In this document: positions 1-12,350 of the stretch, piece by piece
Layout of the letters: each line of letters begins with the position of its first letter
How positions within the stretch are numbered: the first letter of the stretch is position 1
Source: Lactarius indigo
Lineage: Eukaryota; Basidiomycota; Agaricomycetes; Russulales; Russulaceae
Length of the DNA stretch: 64,000 nt
Direction of reading: 5' to 3'
Assembly (NCBI GenBank): GCA_025766275.1
Contig: JAFKAC010000002.1
Coordinates: 744,001-808,000, forward strand
Translations under genes and position numbers: made by a program
The notes under the pieces: model-generated
Seen by the model: the letters and a program-made list of their open reading frames with translations, nothing else
Databases searched by the model: none
What the model was told of the DNA's origin: nothing

Positions 1-1391
1 CGCGAGAACCACCTTCGTCGACAACGGAGAAGATGCTGAAGAATGTGGATAGCGTTACTTGTCGCCGACTCTTCAACCGCCAATCCACGTTCAACTCTGG
101 TAAACACTCCTGGAACCATCAGTGTCAAGCGCAGATACTTATACGGGCTCCTAGACACGAAGTAGCCAGCGGCCAATTTTCCTCATACAACGCAATGATA
201 TTCGGAATGATCGCAGAGCTAATCAGAAAGCGAATGCAAGAGGTCTTTTGTGCGGAAACAGCTGCGGAACGACGAATTGAGTAGGTTTTTATAGAGCCGG
301 TTCGAATATATTTCATTCTTGGAATATGTGTTTATCGGGTAACTGGTGAAGGTAGTCGGTTGAGGTATTGCAATTTGTGGATAGATTCGGCGGAGAGAGC
401 CAGAGGTAGTCGTTAGCGAAGATGGGGCCAATAACGGACACGGACACGTCACTGGGATGTCGTCTACGTTGTCGGCATTATTGCCCTTACAGGTGAGAAT
501 TGTGTGTGGGTATAGGGAGATGGTTGTTGGGGGATGAGTCAAGCAGGTGGGTCACCGCGTCAGCCGGAATATAAATACCCAAAGACAGGGGGTTGATCAG
601 ATATGGTATAATATCCGCACTGCCTCTCGTCTGAGCTAAGAACTCATCAGAAAAACTTGAGAAAAAAATCAGAAAAAAAGGAGAAGCGGTGCTGCACTTG
701 CCTGGACAATAGCCAGTCCCAGATAAGTCTGGAGGGTAGAATATTGTCTTGGAAGGTAGCGTAGACCCTGCGGCGAGAAAATAAATCAATGCCAGGCGAC
801 TTGGGTGGCGGTGCGTTGTAGCTGCTAAGTTACGTTGCGATGGGGAGACGCGGCCTTGGACGCGGCCATCCCCGAGCCCTGAAAACTTCTCACGCCACCA
901 ACGCCACCAAAGGCGACTAGCATCAAGCCTGAGGCCTGAGGACACGGATCCCTTGTTCGTTTCGAAGGATGAACGCCTCAAGCCAGCGGCGCTCGTTCAA
1001 GTGCCTCACTACAGAGCGCGGGCCACAAATAGAACTTCTTGCGCCCATGCACCGCTCGCTTATGTGCATCATCGGACCCGGGTACGTCTTATCTAACTTA
1101 CTATAGTATTATGAGTAAGTTGAACGCGCCAGTGGAAGTACATGTTCAAGTTGCTACAGGTTCACAATTGTATGGCGTATGAATAGAACTGGGGACAAGG
1201 GACCGTTTCACAACAGCCTACGCAGAACCCGTGCAACTCGCCACAGGTGCTATGCCCAAAATGACGCCATAGTTTCGCCGAGTTGGCAAGTCACATATGT
1301 CCAAATTTGCAGCCAATCTCCGCTGCTTGCCACTGCTACCTATACATCTCAGTCTTCTCAGTCGCGAGCAGCGTCATTGCACCCACCGTAC
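1..1391. other. no supportable gene
   Basis: Short open frames occur on both strands but none shows a recognisable domain or a chain of spliceable exons. The minus strand at about 1-300 has faint resemblance to a fungal membrane protein, too weak to annotate. Confidence 0.4.
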
Positions 1392-2987
1392 TTAGTACAC
1401 CCGAAACCGTCGATTAACTAGACTGGCATTTTCTAGGCTGTAGCTGAATAGCGACACCGAGCCGTTCAGAAACGAAGAACGGCAGCTGGGAGGTGAAAAA
1501 TTGTCCGTACCAGGTATATTTGGAACTAGGTCATCACCATGGCCCTTATCTAGCTCCAACGGCCGGGAGGTGTCACTGCTAGTTGATGTTCTCGACCGTG
1601 GCTCGGCTCCGGAGAAGCGGGTTAATGTTACGACCTCGGTGGTACCAACCCGGTCGGAGACCGTGGGGGCTACGCCATCGCGATTTTCGGACGATAGGCG
1701 GTCACGGAGGTAGATGCGATTGTTGAGGCTCACTAAGAGGGTATTGGAGTACCTTGAGACGTTTGTCACTGTTTTTAGCTCGCACATGGTGTGTAATGTG
1801 TCACTCACAGTTTCCCGATAAAATCCAATCTTTCGCTCACAGTTAGCTGGAAGAAAGACGACATACCAGGGGAACGTACGTGAATGCGAAATATACCTCG
1901 TTCTGTGAATAGGGTGGCCACGAGTCAGAAGATGAGTCATGGCGCATCTCGGTTCGACTTACGGGAAAGGCGGCGTAGAGCACAAGGGACGCGACAGCCA
2001 CGCTAGCTCAACGAGAAGTTAGGTGCACGTCTGTGTGGGGTTGTTCGAAAGATAGGTACCAGTCAGTGCATTTGTTTCGATAGTGAGCCGTACCACGCGA
2101 ATCAATACGAAGTTGGAGAACTTGCCACGAGCCCTTCTCAGCTGTGGAAAGGGTCCCGGGTCAGTGTACTAAAGGGTCCGATAGAGTGAGCTCATACGAG
2201 TAGCGTCATCGCCACCGCGATCAGAATATCCGCCGTGGCACTCATTATCGACCATAGCTAAAACAACAATTGCGTGAGATAGCATGACCACTTGTACCAG
2301 AACGAATGCTCGTACATATAGAGGTGCCTTGGAAACCCCGAAATTTCGACCCGTGAGTGACTAAACGCCATAGTAAGATAAGACGGTTTTGTAGAAATGT
2401 GCACGGTACTGACTGTGATTGCCCCCCAGATCGCCCCAGTCGACTGAGTAACCGTGAACTGCGTTTGTGAAAACGTTAGGAGCGAGAAGAACACACGGGA
2501 ATGGGTGTCCATACGATAGCGATGATCCAACATAACCACAGCAACTGTTTATTCAGCTTCCAAATCCGATAGCAGAAATATCCTTGAACGAAGAACGAAG
2601 TGACTGCGGTCATTATGGGGATGTCTATGGGTGCGAAATGGGTGTCCTTGAGGTGCTCCACATCGCCGAATCCGGCAACAAACCAAAAGTAGAGGTCGGC
2701 CCCAGTCAACGCCGTTTGTACCGTCTCGAGTACAAAGAGGAAATAAGCTGCTCAAGGTTTGCCCTGACATCTCAGGCGTTCGGAGAAACATCGAAGACCC
2801 ACTTAACAATTTTATGGATAATTTGTCGTTTGGGAAATTATAGCTATATACGTCTGAATGTTTGGTAAGTGATGGAGGTACAGCTCCGAGAGATCCATTT
2901 TCTTACAAATCTGGATGCAGAGAGCGCCGTACAGTGTCCAGTTGAATAGAGGGCCGAAGAGCTGCGGGCATTGTTAGGAATATCGAC
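1392..2987 (-). CDS. DUF6534-type multipass membrane protein (5' end uncertain, possible frameshifts)
   Basis: This is a member of the large agaricomycete DUF6534 family of seven-helix-like membrane proteins of unknown function. Reading the minus strand, spliceable exons give in order: LFNWTLYG and VYSYNFPNDKLSIKLL (about 2950-2830), a 55-bp intron, then YFLFVLETVQTALTGADLYF and FAPIDIPIMTAVTSFFVQGY (about 2740-2530), TQSTGAIWGAIT, MSATADILIAVAMTLL, LIRVVRLTIETNALT, VAVASLVLYAAFPNEVYFAF, and finally RYSNTLLVSLNNRIYLRDRL with a hydrophilic tail to the stop at 1392. The order and spacing match the family (helices, ADILIAVAMT segment, YSNTLLVSLN end). Near 2900-2970 the frame of LFGPLFNWTLYG differs from that of the segments before and after it, so there are two small indels or an unrecognised splice. 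An acceptor just upstream of about 2987 suggests a further 5' exon that I cannot place. The family is clear; integrity is not. Confidence 0.7.
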
Positions 2988-5900
2988 TGTGAGAATAACG
3001 AGGCTTGGCGCACAAGAGGGGCAGCTCTACCAAAAAATCAGGAAACAGGGATATGCAATACTGCCGAACTTACAATCTAGTGAAGTCTGGAGAAGTAGGT
3101 GGCGACGTAGACATTTGATATTGCCGATGTAGAGGGAAAACGGACGGGAGCAAGCTTCACGGAGAGGCGGGGACAATAGGGCTGCGGGTTCATGGAGAGA
3201 GGCTTTATATAGAGTTGCGAGTGCGAATAGGATCAAAGACCGATCAAAGCGCCAACGTGGCCGAGAAGTCCAAGATATTGAATGCGGCACCTGTGGCACC
3301 AGGGGTACAGACCTTGCGTTCGAGCCATCCGTAGCGATGAGACAGGTGTATAGTAGCAGCACGCAGCTGCTTTCCCAAGTAATTAGCCTCGCTCGCCACC
3401 TGCCTGCACCACCGTACAGAAACATCGTCATTTTGGCGCAGTCATCAGAGATGACTATGACTGCCTAGGCTCCGAAGAGAAGGTGTTCAGCGCTCAGCGC
3501 TCGGGTCCGGGCTCCAAGAGATGTGATCCCGTGGGAGCTGATGCAACGCACCTACAAGAGGCAGTGGGTCAGCGCCAGGGAAAAAGGCCAAAATGACCAT
3601 TAGATTTCTTCTTGCGATATCTAGTTCGTAAGTCAGTCGCTATGCTGGCACCCATTCGTTAGCGACAGTATCATGATGAACCAAATGAGAGGGGGTTCAA
3701 GAAGCACGCCACTTGCATCGCCACTGGCACTGGCTCCAGTTTTCCCGCGCGCCGCGGCAATGTGAATGTTAACACCGACCCATGGTGTATGGTTAGGGCG
3801 GTGATTCTCGATGCTTCTCACCCACAGTTATTCGTACAAGTAATCACAGCGCATGCTAACAATGATGTGTGCGTGAAGTTCTCGTCAGTTTCGATTTTCC
3901 GTACATGATGCCAAGATGGTATTTACACGCTAATATTCGTCATCAATAGCTCAAACCATCACAATCTTCCCAAGCTCCCTGCTAGCTTCTGCCTCGGGCT
4001 CCTCGGAAATACTTCGAAGGTTTATTGCCGCCGGGTTTCGTATTGTATCTATCATCCCCGGAAGCTATGAGGGAGAAAGATCCGGTGGGTTGACATGTCC
4101 AATACCCCAGCCCAAGTATCAATGTGGGGAGGTCATGATACGATTGTAGGTCATGGTGGTCTATCCTGATGGGGCCTGTAGTTCGGCTCCTTTGTGTTGC
4201 GATTTCTGCATTGACTTCCGCTGAAAACTGGCGATGCGTTGCCAGCGGGATTCTCGTCTACCTTTCACAGTAACTTCAAGTAGTACCAGCTAAGTCGACC
4301 AAAAGGCATTCCGTAAAAACACACTAGTTGTACTTCCGACGTTCCCAAATTAACTTGTGGGATCAGTCTGGCACTTATGGGGTTGTAGGTCCACTCTGTC
4401 TGCCTACGTTTCGGTCATTCTCTCAGAGAATATGATCTGAACTACCCGCGCATACCTTGTAAACTGAGCTGTACGTGGAATTTCGTGCGCTGCTCACAAG
4501 TCGTGCTCATTGGAGTCCATGGTATTCCATCATCCTCTTCATGACTCTCGACAATCCCATCAGTGTCAGTGATCACCTTTCCCTCAGGAGCCAGGGGAAT
4601 GGTACATGCACCATGCGCAGTCGCTCGTTCTGCAGAGCCTGGAAGCAGCTCTTTCAAAAATTAAAACAATGCGGCCGGCTAATCAAGACCGACATGCTTA
4701 CCCATCCGGGGAGTTCCGGGATAAGACGATCATGGGATGAACACCGAAAGGTTTGATGAAACAGGTCGACGAATCGCTTGAAGTTGGAAGTGCTGCCAGG
4801 CTATAGTGTGTGGTGGCGAGTTATGAACCCGATCCCTGCTTTGGTTGGCTGCTTGACTCAGCTTGTCGAGCTTGGGTCGCTCCACAGTACTCCTCAGGCT
4901 CTCACAGTATGGAGCGCTTCCTGCTAGATAGCATTTATGTGCCCCCATCTGGCGGCATGCTCACAGAGGTGAACATGCTGCATCATTCTTCGCTCCTTCT
5001 CTTCCTCTTGGAATGCGACCACTGCTCACGAGGAAATACAGCTCTGTGAAAGTGCACTGTGTGATGAACTTAGGCTATGTCCTTTTCCCAGGAATTTTGT
5101 GATGGAGCCACTGGCAGCGTCAACATGACTCCATTGGTCCAAGGCGCCAACAACTACTTATCTACGCCCAGTAACACCCCACAACTATGTGAGCCTGTCA
5201 TGGTGTGAGGCGGGCGACACTTCCGGGTTCGAGCAAGGACCTCGCGCAAAGACTACACCCTAAGGCACTGCTCGTTTCTCACTTCGCCTCTGGCGATCTG
5301 GTCAATCAGTTGCACCGCACAGGTCCGAACCGAGCGTTGCGGTTATATCAATAGGCGCCGTACGTTTAACCATATTTGGTAGTTCACGTGACCATGAAGC
5401 TTGTTCGACAGCTTCAACCGAACTTCAACCGACGTGCATAACTGCCTGCGCTTGGTGTTGTTAAAGACTCTTCTTGTCTCTTGTTCTTCAAACAAAGAGC
5501 TTGGTCATTGTCTTTGCAAGGGGCGTGGGCCTTGGTACTGGCTTTATAAACGTTGGGTGGACTCGTCTTGGTGGTTCAAAACTCCTTGTTGACCCATGAC
5601 CACGACTTTTCTCCCCCTCCCCTCCTTCCCGGCTTACCACCTGTTATCTCAGCGACATCCCTGACTTGGCCTATATCTGGGGTATTGGTAGACGCGGCAT
5701 ATTTTACTCAATCGCAAATTAGCGTCCCTAGAGACAAAAAAAAAAAAGTGACAGTGGCGGACATCATCGGATGAGGTGATTGTACGCTGGCCCAGCTCTG
5801 ATAACGGACAGCAGGCCGAGCCCTACCGAAGGAAATGGGCACAAATTAATGAGATTGCGCGAATGATGCGCGCTCTCCGCGATCGACTGTCCACAACTTT

Positions 5901-8380
5901 TCCCATAACCTAACAGGGGAGCCCGGATTATTACCCCCTACGAAAATAAGAATATAACGACAGGCATGCTATCAGAATGCTTCCTCTTTGAGTTTATCCG
6001 CACTCTCCCACGGATGCACAGCGGTCTGTATTCTCTTCGGCGGTCCCGAGCGGCCTCCTCCGCTAGAAATGGGTTGGGATACAAAATCTGGCTGGCTAGT
6101 TTCCCTCTCTTACCCCCCCCTCTTCACTTTCAACTCCCCGCTCCATCATTGCACCCATGTCTGCGAACCAATTTGTCCAATTGACATCTGGTACGTCAAG
6201 AGTCTCGGCGACTCAATGGAACGGCCTCCTGCTCCCATTCCTGGTCGCCTGTCGCCTTCTTTGTCTGACTGATGCCACAAATTCACAGGCGACACCCAAA
6301 AATGCCGTGGCGACCAACGCCCCACAGCCAGGCCAAAACTTGAATCAGGTAGCTTCATTTTTGTTTTTAAAAAAATCTGTCCTGGCGCACGGCGACGCCT
6401 TCTGTGCTGTGGGGCCACCTGACACATCGGCAGGTCAGCCCCATCAAACCAGCGACACAAAATAACGCGTTCTCCCATCCGGGAGCGCGAGCAATATGCG
6501 AGGGCGCCGCGTCGGGCGACGGCCCATATACCGTGCAGGAAGTGCTGCCATCGCAGGGCTCACTGTTACGGTAACGCCGTGTCCTGCGTGCCTTGGATTC
6601 TCACCCGTGGCTCCCGCGCGACTGAGTGCCAGTTATCTCACCCGGAACCACAAGGCTTTAATAGCCGCGAAAAAAAAAATGAGGGGGGGGAGGGGTGGCG
6701 GGTGAGAAGGTCACCGCCTCACCCGTCAATCGTCTTTGTCCTTGTTCCCCTTGCTTGCTTGTCTTTTGTTAGATTTCACATAGATTTTCCATTTTATCAC
6801 TTCTTACGAGTGGTTATCACCGTAACCGCGAGTACGAACGATGACGAAGAGGTAAAAAAAAAAAAAAAAAAGAGACAGACAGAGACTGAGACAAAGAAAG
6901 CTTGACTTGAGCAAGTCGGTCAACTTTCTTTGTGCCCGACAGGTACCACTGTCGATGATGACCTCAAGGACCACCAGATACCATCCAATACCGTAATCGT
7001 CCTGCGCGCGCGCTCTCTCTCTAAAAAACCCCCCTTAATCATTGGCGGCCTGCGGGACGAAGAATTAGATGTCAAACCGTAGAAACCGCACCAAATCGCT
7101 TTTCCTTGCAAAGGAGTGCCGTAATACAGTGCCCAATTGCAAACTCGGACCCCACCGGCAGCAAATTGACAGCGATTTGAAAATCGTTGACACTTTTCTA
7201 CAGTACTTGAAAAAGAATTCATATGATGGCTGCGGCCGAGCACTGGTTGTGGTCCCCAGTGCCAGGATTTTGTCTCTGCATTCTTTGTGGAAGTTGTCAG
7301 TTCGTCACTTGGTTGTTCATTACCATGCCGATTATCGGCACAAATATCGGTGTATCCCACCAGAGCAGAAACAATCGATCTGTCCAAGGATATGTCGCCT
7401 TTCAGCGTCTAAGCGCCCATAACGCTCTACAAACAGGATAATATTACAGTAAATGACATTATATATATGACTCGTATAGTCATACATATGTACTGCGCCC
7501 CTTGTTGCACACTGTCTTATTCCACGCTACGTAATTCCATTGAAGCAGGAGGGAATTGTTGCCGGTGATCATCTTACAGAGGTTTTCATATCGGTAGATG
7601 AGCGCTGAGCGTCCTAGATGAAGACGCGCGCCCCTATCAGTCGTTGTTCGGATACTATGTACAACATACAATATTCGTGATCAATTGTTATGTCAGTTCC
7701 GATGGCGGAATTTACCGTCGTCAGATTCAGCCTGCTGTTCCCGACTGGATCACAACATACTCTAGTCGTCGTTGGAACCCTGTGTGCGGTGCGGGTGCGG
7801 GTGTGTGTGTTACAGGAACACTTCTCGGAGATGGCTAGACGTCATCTACAATACTGTACCAAACGCCCAATTAATTGTGATCGGAAACATGTTCGCGGAG
7901 TATGCCGAAAGTGTCGTTGTGGCACAAAAAGCGACCCCTTCCACAAGCATGCTCACCGTGTCCTGACGATCCGAGCCATACCCCCGGTGCTAACATCAGC
8001 CTCACGAGGGGGCAGCGCCGTCGACGAGGGTGAGGACGTTTCCCGCGTCGCCGACGATAGAGTTTACCCGCTGCTCAATTCTCTCTTGGCACCCGCCCCT
8101 TTTGTGGATTGTGGGTAATATCGACGGGGGATTGGTAGAGCGACAGCACCCATCGATCAAAATAAAGACGAAAAAGAGCAAGAAATTGTTGATTGTGATA
8201 AAAGGGTGATTTGAGATAAGGTAGTTGGTGGAATAGGCCATGTTGTACGTATTAAGGAGCATGCTGAACCGTCCCAACGAGCCACACTATACCACGCATA
8301 TCATATCACCGTCCTATCTTCAGGCGTTGTGCGCGTTGGAGCTGAAAGGAATTTAAAAAAAAAAAGTTAGATGAGAGGGA
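2988..8380. other. long gene-poor stretch
   Basis: No exon chain or domain is recognisable on either strand over about 5.4 kb. It contains A-rich tracts (about 5738-5749, 6669-6678, 6854-6872), a G/T-rich run near 7790-7812, and a small hairpin near 7464-7492 (TATGACT, 5-nt loop, AGTCATA). Compared with the spacing between genes to the right this is unusually empty and may hold decayed transposons or diverged genes. Confidence 0.45.
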
Positions 8381-9216
8381 TCAGCGATAAAACGGAGATT
8401 GTTTGCGTACTCTTCGGCGCTTCTTCAGCCTAGGATCGAACGCAATGATCAGTATCAAGAAATAGGATGAGAGGTTGGAAAAAAAGAGGCGCACTTATGC
8501 TTCTTCATCTTCTTTCTCCGCTTGCGTTGAGTGCTGTCCAGCTCCACCGCGAGGCCCTCAAGCGCGGCGCTCTCCGCGGCGCGGCCCTCAGCCGGATTAA
8601 GACCGAGTCGTTGCAGCGTGGCGTCCCAACTAACCGAGCTATTGACGGCGTTCATCGCCAGGGCGCGCGCGAGGAGCCGCGCAGTGTCCGCATCTGCCTC
8701 GGGCGTCGTCTCGGGTGGGTTATCGAGCGTCGCTGGGGGAGGAGCACTCGGTGCCTGGGTGGAGCGTGTCGGGCCGAGGACGAGCGTCGGAGAGGCGTCG
8801 AAGAGGACTGCTGCGGGCTGGGAGAGGACGAGCGGGCGGTGCTGGGAGAAGAACTGGTGCAGACGCAGATCGGGGGCGCTCAGTGGTGGATGGGAGGCGA
8901 GCACGGTGGGGGCTGCGGCGAATGCTGGGAGGGACGGGGTGTGCGGTGGGGAGGTTGAGGGGACGGGAGAGGGATCATCGGATGGGGATGAGGAGGACGC
9001 CTGTTGTTGTTGAGGATCGTTGTTGTTGTTGCTGGTGTTGTTGTTGTTGTTGTTGGCTGTGCTTGCCTCGACGCGGGAGGGCGACTTTGCGCTGGCAGAG
9101 GGGACGACTTTGGGTGGTTTGGACGAGTTGAAGAACCTGCCTCCTGGAGGCTTCGAGAAGAGGGAATAGGCCCTCGTCGAGGGCTGTCGTACGGGTCGCA
9201 AGAATCTGTGGAACAT
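8381..9216 (-). CDS. mitochondrial small-subunit ribosomal protein mS38 (COX24/AURKAIP1 family)
   Basis: mS38 is a subunit of the mitochondrial small ribosomal subunit; the yeast homologue COX24/QRI5 is needed for COX1 expression. The N-terminus, MFHRFLRPVRQPSTRAYSLF, looks like a matrix-targeting peptide (Arg and Ser rich, no acidic residues). A long low-complexity region follows, with an Asn run encoded by a trinucleotide repeat at about 9003-9055. The diagnostic C-terminus is RKRRKKMKKHK at the end of exon 1. Removing a 65-bp intron (8430-8494, GT-AG) adds LKKRRRVRKQSPFYR and a stop at 8381. The basic KMKKHKLKKRRR block is the family signature. I chose the Met at 9216 rather than an upstream in-frame Met near 9414 because targeting-peptide character begins there. 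The gene diverges from IML2. Confidence 0.85.
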
Positions 9217-9489
9217 CACTGAGCACGGAGGCCTGAGGCGATCTTCATCAGAGTTGGTCTGTTTTGTTTTTTGACGAGCACAGGTATGGCTTCGGTCATG
9301 TGATTTACGGGGACAGCCGAAGCAAGCCGAGGTCCGATTTGACCGCCTCCGCGTCTCGCGCCGACACAGACACATTGGGGGGATACTCACTCGGAACAGT
9401 TGCAGAACAGACACAATTCGGACTTGGGCGTTTCATACTTTAAGCACGCTATAGAACCAAAACCCCCCTCCGGACATATTATCTTTCAA
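9217..9489. promoter_or_regulatory. divergent promoter, mS38 / IML2
   Basis: The 273 bp between the two start codons must serve both genes. No TATA-like motif is placed convincingly. Confidence 0.5.
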
Positions 9490-12350
9490 ATGCACGCCCA
9501 ATCCGACGAAGTCATCGCTGACCTCAAGTCCGCAACAACTGGATTCGATCTCATCTTCTCCAATGAACTCGAGAAAGCTGAGGAACTCTTCAAGAGTAGA
9601 GACTCTGCTTTCCATCTCCTTGGATCGGGCGCGTGTGCCTTCCTCCAGGCAGCATTGAGCTTAGAGGTGCGTACCCCTTGTACCCTGCCCCATACATACC
9701 CTTGCCCACATCCGTTCCTGTTTCAGACTGGCCTCATCGCAGAAGCGTCGGAACTCCTGGGACAGGCGGAGGCAGGTGCAAAGAGACATCTCAAGAACTC
9801 GAAGGTCCTCAAACAGACCGGTCGTTTCCCCGCATCGACGGAATGGGAGCTCATATATTCCGACTGTGTCATTCTCCTAGGCCTAACCCAGGCATTGAGG
9901 TATGTACTCTCCGTATTCTCGCTTGTGGATACATGCCGCACCAAACCTCCCCTTATTCCTGTCATCTTGAAACGCTGACCCCAACGTCTGTGATAGCGAG
10001 TCTTACATGGGATATCTGCAGTGTCTGTAAGTCATCACGTTTCATTTCAATTTCGTTATGGCACATTAACTAATGCCCCACATCATAGGTACTCATTGAA
10101 CAAGTGTGTACCCCATTCATCTCACTTCCATCAAATGTTCATATGAGCGCTTACTTTACCAGTGCACACTCGCGTTATGCAAAGTCCGTAGTTTATCTTA
10201 CGTCATCGTACCCGTCCCTAACCGTCCCTCCGCAGGCTCTACAAGATCGTATTCCCGAATGGTATCGATGCATATGACACGCCGTCGGCCTCCAACGCGT
10301 CTTCGCGCCAGGGCTCATTACTCAGCGTCGCCGCACAACAGGTTCTTTCCAGTCCTGCGACGCCAGTCTCGGCATCCTCAAGGTCAAGCGGTTTTTTCAG
10401 CCGCCTTGGCTTGTCCCGCGGTGCCACGCCAAGTGGCGCAACAACGCCCACAAGCATCGCGGTGCCTGCAGAAGATGGCCCGATTGAGGATCTAATCGTC
10501 TCTGGGACCGCTTTTGGTACGTCCAACCGTTCTCTATCTCCATCATCTTGAGACTATAAGCGGGCGCGTTTTAGGTCACGGCATCTTCAACCTTGTCCTT
10601 TCGCTACTTCCGGCAAAAGTCAAGTGCGTGCTGCTACCCTTTGTGAAACCTGCTCGTGTAATGCCTGACGTGTTCTGTGCAGGAGTGTCGTCGGCTTCTT
10701 TGGGTTCAATCATGACCGAAAGCTTGCCCTGCGTGCGCTGGCCGTTTCCGCGAATGGCAGCGACGTACACTCGGTCTTTGCTGGGCTCGCGCTAATGACC
10801 TACTACGGTGTCGTCCTGCTTATGTCTGGCTACCAGGCCGATGAGAAGAATATCCTCAAACAATACAGGGTTATTGTTGACAAGTACGCCCATACCCATC
10901 TTCGTATCCCCACAACTTTTGCTTAACATTACTCAACTTGGAAGGCTCGAAACGAAATACCCCACTGGGACGCTGTGGATTCTGAACCGAGTAAGGCAGC
11001 CCCCCCACCCAAGTCACTCCGGGCCGAGTCTGACTTTATTATCTCCTAGGCAAAGATTCTTCGCATGTCTGGCGATGCCGAAGGCGCGATTTCCGTTCTT
11101 CAGGCTGGTCTCTCTCCCGACAGAACGAGCGTCTTCCTCCAAGCCGATGCGCTCCTTGTTTTTGAGCTCGCATGGGTGTTCTTTTCTCAGCGACGCTACG
11201 AGGACGCCGCAAAGACGTTTATGCACATGACCGAGGTCAACACTTGGTCGCACGCAACATACTACTTTCTCGCGGCGGGCTGCCAATGGTCGCTCGGCAA
11301 CTTTGAGGAAGCACAGAGGTTGCTCGAGGCCACACCAGCGCAGATCGACAAGCGTAAGATCGGGAACAAGGATCTGCCGACGGAGGTGTTCATCAAGAAG
11401 AAGCGTGCGTGCCGCCTGAACAAAGGAAAGGCATTGACTGAAAACCCTCACAGTGGCGTTTTGGAAGGCGAAGCACGTGAGACGCACGGGGTCAGAGAAG
11501 GACTGGGTCAGATCCATCTCCATCAGTCCTGCCGAAGGCAAGTCGTCCTTCCATCTAGTACCCGCTCTTCTTACTACCCCCTCTCTGACGAAAAATGCAG
11601 AAATGGCCATATTCTGGAACACGCACGGACGCATCACGCCAGAAGTCGCAAAAGCGCACATCGTCGAGCTCCTCTCCCTCTCCCCACCCGTCACGCTCCC
11701 GACCCCAATCGAACCCCCCGCAAACAGTGCACAAGCGCCACATCCTGCCCGCCCACCGCTCGACACGCCCGACGAGCAAGCGCTACGCGCCCTCCTCCTC
11801 GGCATCGCACACCGCGCCGCAGGCCTCCCCACCGAGTCCCGCAGGTTCCTGCGCGACGCACACGCGCGGCACGCGCGCATCCCGAGCTCAGGGAGCACGT
11901 GGATCGGCGGCGTGGCGCTCTTCGAGCTCGCGGTGCTCGAGCTGCGCGAGGCGCAGCGGCTCGAGCACGAGAACTCCGGCGATAACGAAGGGCGAGAATG
12001 GCGAGAATGGCGGCGGGACGAGCAGCCCGAGCTCGAGCGAGGAGGAGAGCGTCAGCAGTAGCAATATCAGCGGCGGGGGCGTCGCGGCGGGCGTGTATGG
12101 CGGGCGTGTGAGCGGCGGCGGCGGCGGCGGGATTGGGGAACTGCAGCTGCGCATGAAGGCGCTCGCGGCGCATGATGGGACTGCGCAGCAGGGCCGCTGG
12201 AGGAAGGTGCTTAAGGAGGCGGAGGCGCTGCTTGATTCGGCGATGAGCCTTTCTGGGAGCGAGGTGGATCTGAGCTCGCGGCTGGAGAGCCGCGTTGCGA
12301 TGCTGCGCGATGAGATTGGGCTCAAGCGTGAGATGGTTGGAGGACGGTGA
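9490..12350 (+). CDS. IML2: IML2/TTC39-family protein (inclusion body clearance)
   Basis: Members of this family (yeast Iml2, animal TTC39, DUF3808) are TPR-like proteins; Iml2 is linked to lipid-dependent clearance of protein inclusions. The start is [20 protein letters not shown]. Ten or more exons join in phase: [100 protein letters not shown], a Ser-rich linker, [16 protein letters not shown] [80 protein letters not shown] and [20 protein letters not shown]. These are the conserved family blocks in the right order. The intron at 11538-11600 has a GC donor. Near 11985-12000 the frame shifts by +1 (one extra base) between the conserved part and a Ser/Gly-rich tail that ends at 12350. The core is certain; the tail is less so. 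Confidence 0.88.

Noticed and set aside
1..300. Minus-strand resemblance to a fungal rhodopsin-like membrane domain (WRLKSRRQVTLSTFFS)
   Set aside because: Single short match in a frame broken by stops, at the window edge.
6157..6340. Possible start of an aldo/keto reductase (MSANQFVQLTSG, then a GDTKMP-like stretch)
   Set aside because: No continuation of the family is found downstream; the resemblance is too short.
8467..9131. Long plus-strand open frames over the mS38 gene
   Set aside because: They are antisense shadows caused by GC-rich codons and the Asn repeat; the minus strand has the mS38 signature.
11014..12325. Minus-strand open frames over IML2 (about 145-294 codons)
   Set aside because: These are Arg/Ala/Ser-rich shadows of a GC-rich coding strand with no domain.
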